Assembly: GCA_045126215.1 (NCBI GenBank)
Contig: JBGVOD010000018.1
Location: forward strand, 1 to 53,588
Direction: 5' to 3'
Length of the DNA stretch: 53,588 nt
Source of the DNA: SVEL01 sp045126215
Lineage (GTDB): Bacteria; Bacillota; Clostridia; Lachnospirales; Lachnospiraceae
Below, piece after piece: positions 52,860 through 53,588 of the stretch. Both the position numbers and the translations under genes were made by a program. Position 1 is the stretch's first letter, and the number at the start of each line of letters is the position of its first letter. Under the pieces are notes generated by a model, which worked only from the letters and a program-made list of their open reading frames with translations, did not search any database and was not told the origin of the DNA.

Positions 52860-53588
52860 ATGAAGATTAACGAAATATTTAAACACGGAAAGACTGTATT
52901 TTCATTTGAAGTTTTTCCACCAAAAAAGGATGCTCCAATAGATACAATATATACAACACTTTCTGAACTTAAGGATTTGAATCCTGATTTTATAAGTGTA
53001 ACATATGGTGCAGGTGGAAGAGAAGCTGGAAATAGTAAGACTTGTGAAATTGCATCAATAATAAAAGATAAATACAATATTACACCGGTTGCTCATTTAA
53101 CATGTGTGAATTCTGCAAAAGAAGAAGTATTACGAGAACTTGAGAATCTGAAAAATCATGGAATTGAGAATATACTTGCTCTTAGAGGAGATATTATACC
53201 TGATATTCCTAGAAAAAATGATTTTCTACATGCAAGTGAACTTGTATCATTTATAAAAGAAAATGGTAATTTTCATATATCAGGAGCATGCTATCCTGAA
53301 GTTCACCAAGATGCTGCAAATATGATTGAAGATATAACAAACCTCAAGAAAAAAGTAGATGCAGGGGCATCTCATCTTATGAGTCAGTTGTTTTTTGATA
53401 ATAATAAATTTTATGAGTTTATTGAAAAAGCAAGAATAGCAGGGATTAATGTTCCAATTGAAGCAGGAATTATGCCTGTTACAAATAAAAATCAAATAGA
53501 AAGAATGGTAACAATGTGTGGTGCTTCGTTACCACAGAAGTTTGTTAAGGTTCTGCAAAAATTTGGAGATTCAAAAGAAGCATTGCGT
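52860..53588 (+). CDS. metF: Methylenetetrahydrofolate reductase (3' partial)
   Basis: The frame is open from ATG at 52860 to the window edge, 243 codons without a stop. FSFEVFPPKKD at the start, FISVTYGAGG, PVAHLTC, ILALRGD, ISGACYPEVH, SQLFFDNNKFYEF and AGIMPVTN are the conserved strands and active-site segments of MetF. It reduces 5,10-methylene-THF to 5-methyl-THF for methionine synthesis. It starts behind AGGAGG, directly after the tiny membrane-protein gene. Confidence 0.96.
   Translation, partial: MKINEIFKHGKTVFSFEVFPPKKDAPIDTIYTTLSELKDLNPDFISVTYGAGGREAGNSKTCEIASIIKDKYNITPVAHLTCVNSAKEEVLRELENLKNHGIENILALRGDIIPDIPRKNDFLHASELVSFIKENGNFHISGACYPEVHQDAANMIEDITNLKKKVDAGASHLMSQLFFDNNKFYEFIEKARIAGINVPIEAGIMPVTNKNQIERMVTMCGASLPQKFVKVLQKFGDSKEALR

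Noticed and set aside
1..53588. CRISPR array, tRNA genes, insertion sequences, prophage
   Set aside because: No regularly spaced repeats, no tRNA-like T-loop sequences, and no transposase, integrase or phage structural genes were seen on either strand.

Overview
The window is AT-rich chromosomal DNA from a low-GC Gram-positive anaerobe. It fits the Clostridia, most likely the Lachnospiraceae. The evidence is gene content and order: yqfC-yqfD-phoH-HD-ybeY, mutS-mutL-miaA, radC-mreBCD-PBP2-minCDE-rodA-mgsA, DUF512-der-plsY-gpsA, and DUF2953-gerW. Sporulation-linked families (YqfC, YqfD, SpoVB/MurJ-type flippase, possible BofC-like protein, GerW) point to a spore-forming lineage. Almost everything reads on the plus strand; one small DUF378 gene is on the minus strand. 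No tRNA, rRNA, CRISPR, insertion sequence or prophage was seen.

Layout. 1-2160: an AAA/PD-(D/E)XK protein cut by the left edge and an unrecognised protein, probably accessory. 2161-2735: rpsU with promoter, structured leader and strong terminator, then a hairpin-rich repeat-like stretch. 2735-9075: yqfC, yqfD, phoH, a shortened membrane HD protein, a YbeY-cytidine deaminase fusion and a lipid-flippase gene, closed by a terminator and a second unexplained hairpin. 9253-12818: a BofC-like anchored protein and two flavoproteins. 12919-20797: proB, three other genes, proA, miaB, SulP transporter and zinc-ribbon protein. 20802-27805: mutS, mutL, miaA and a PLP enzyme. 27908-37350: radC, then the rod-elongation and Min genes, ending with mgsA at a terminator shared with DUF378. 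37713-45965: a strong promoter, PRPP synthetase, DUF512, der, plsY, gpsA and a large LuxR-type regulator. 46083-49409: DUF2442-like gene, cardiolipin synthase, lysA. 49419-53588: two unrecognised genes, DUF2953, gerW, a tiny membrane protein and metF, which runs off the right edge.

How the parts work together. The large central block couples DNA repair (MutS, MutL, RadC), tRNA A37 modification (MiaA, MiaB) and cell-shape/division-site control (MreBCD, PBP2, RodA, MinCDE). The der-plsY-gpsA block joins ribosome assembly to the first steps of phospholipid synthesis, and cls acts later in that pathway. Proline synthesis (ProB, ProA), lysine synthesis (LysA) and one-carbon metabolism (5-formyl-THF cyclo-ligase, MetF) are dispersed among them.

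I did not find a clear-cut new defence or mobile system. The most unusual items are the YbeY-Cdd fusion, the HD protein lacking several metal ligands, an MreB with altered nucleotide-binding motifs, in-frame 48-bp tandem repeats in mutL, two structured non-coding stretches (2546-2652 and 9022-9075), and the uncharacterised gene pair upstream of DUF2953-gerW. Family assignments and comparisons were made by eye from memory; no database search was run.
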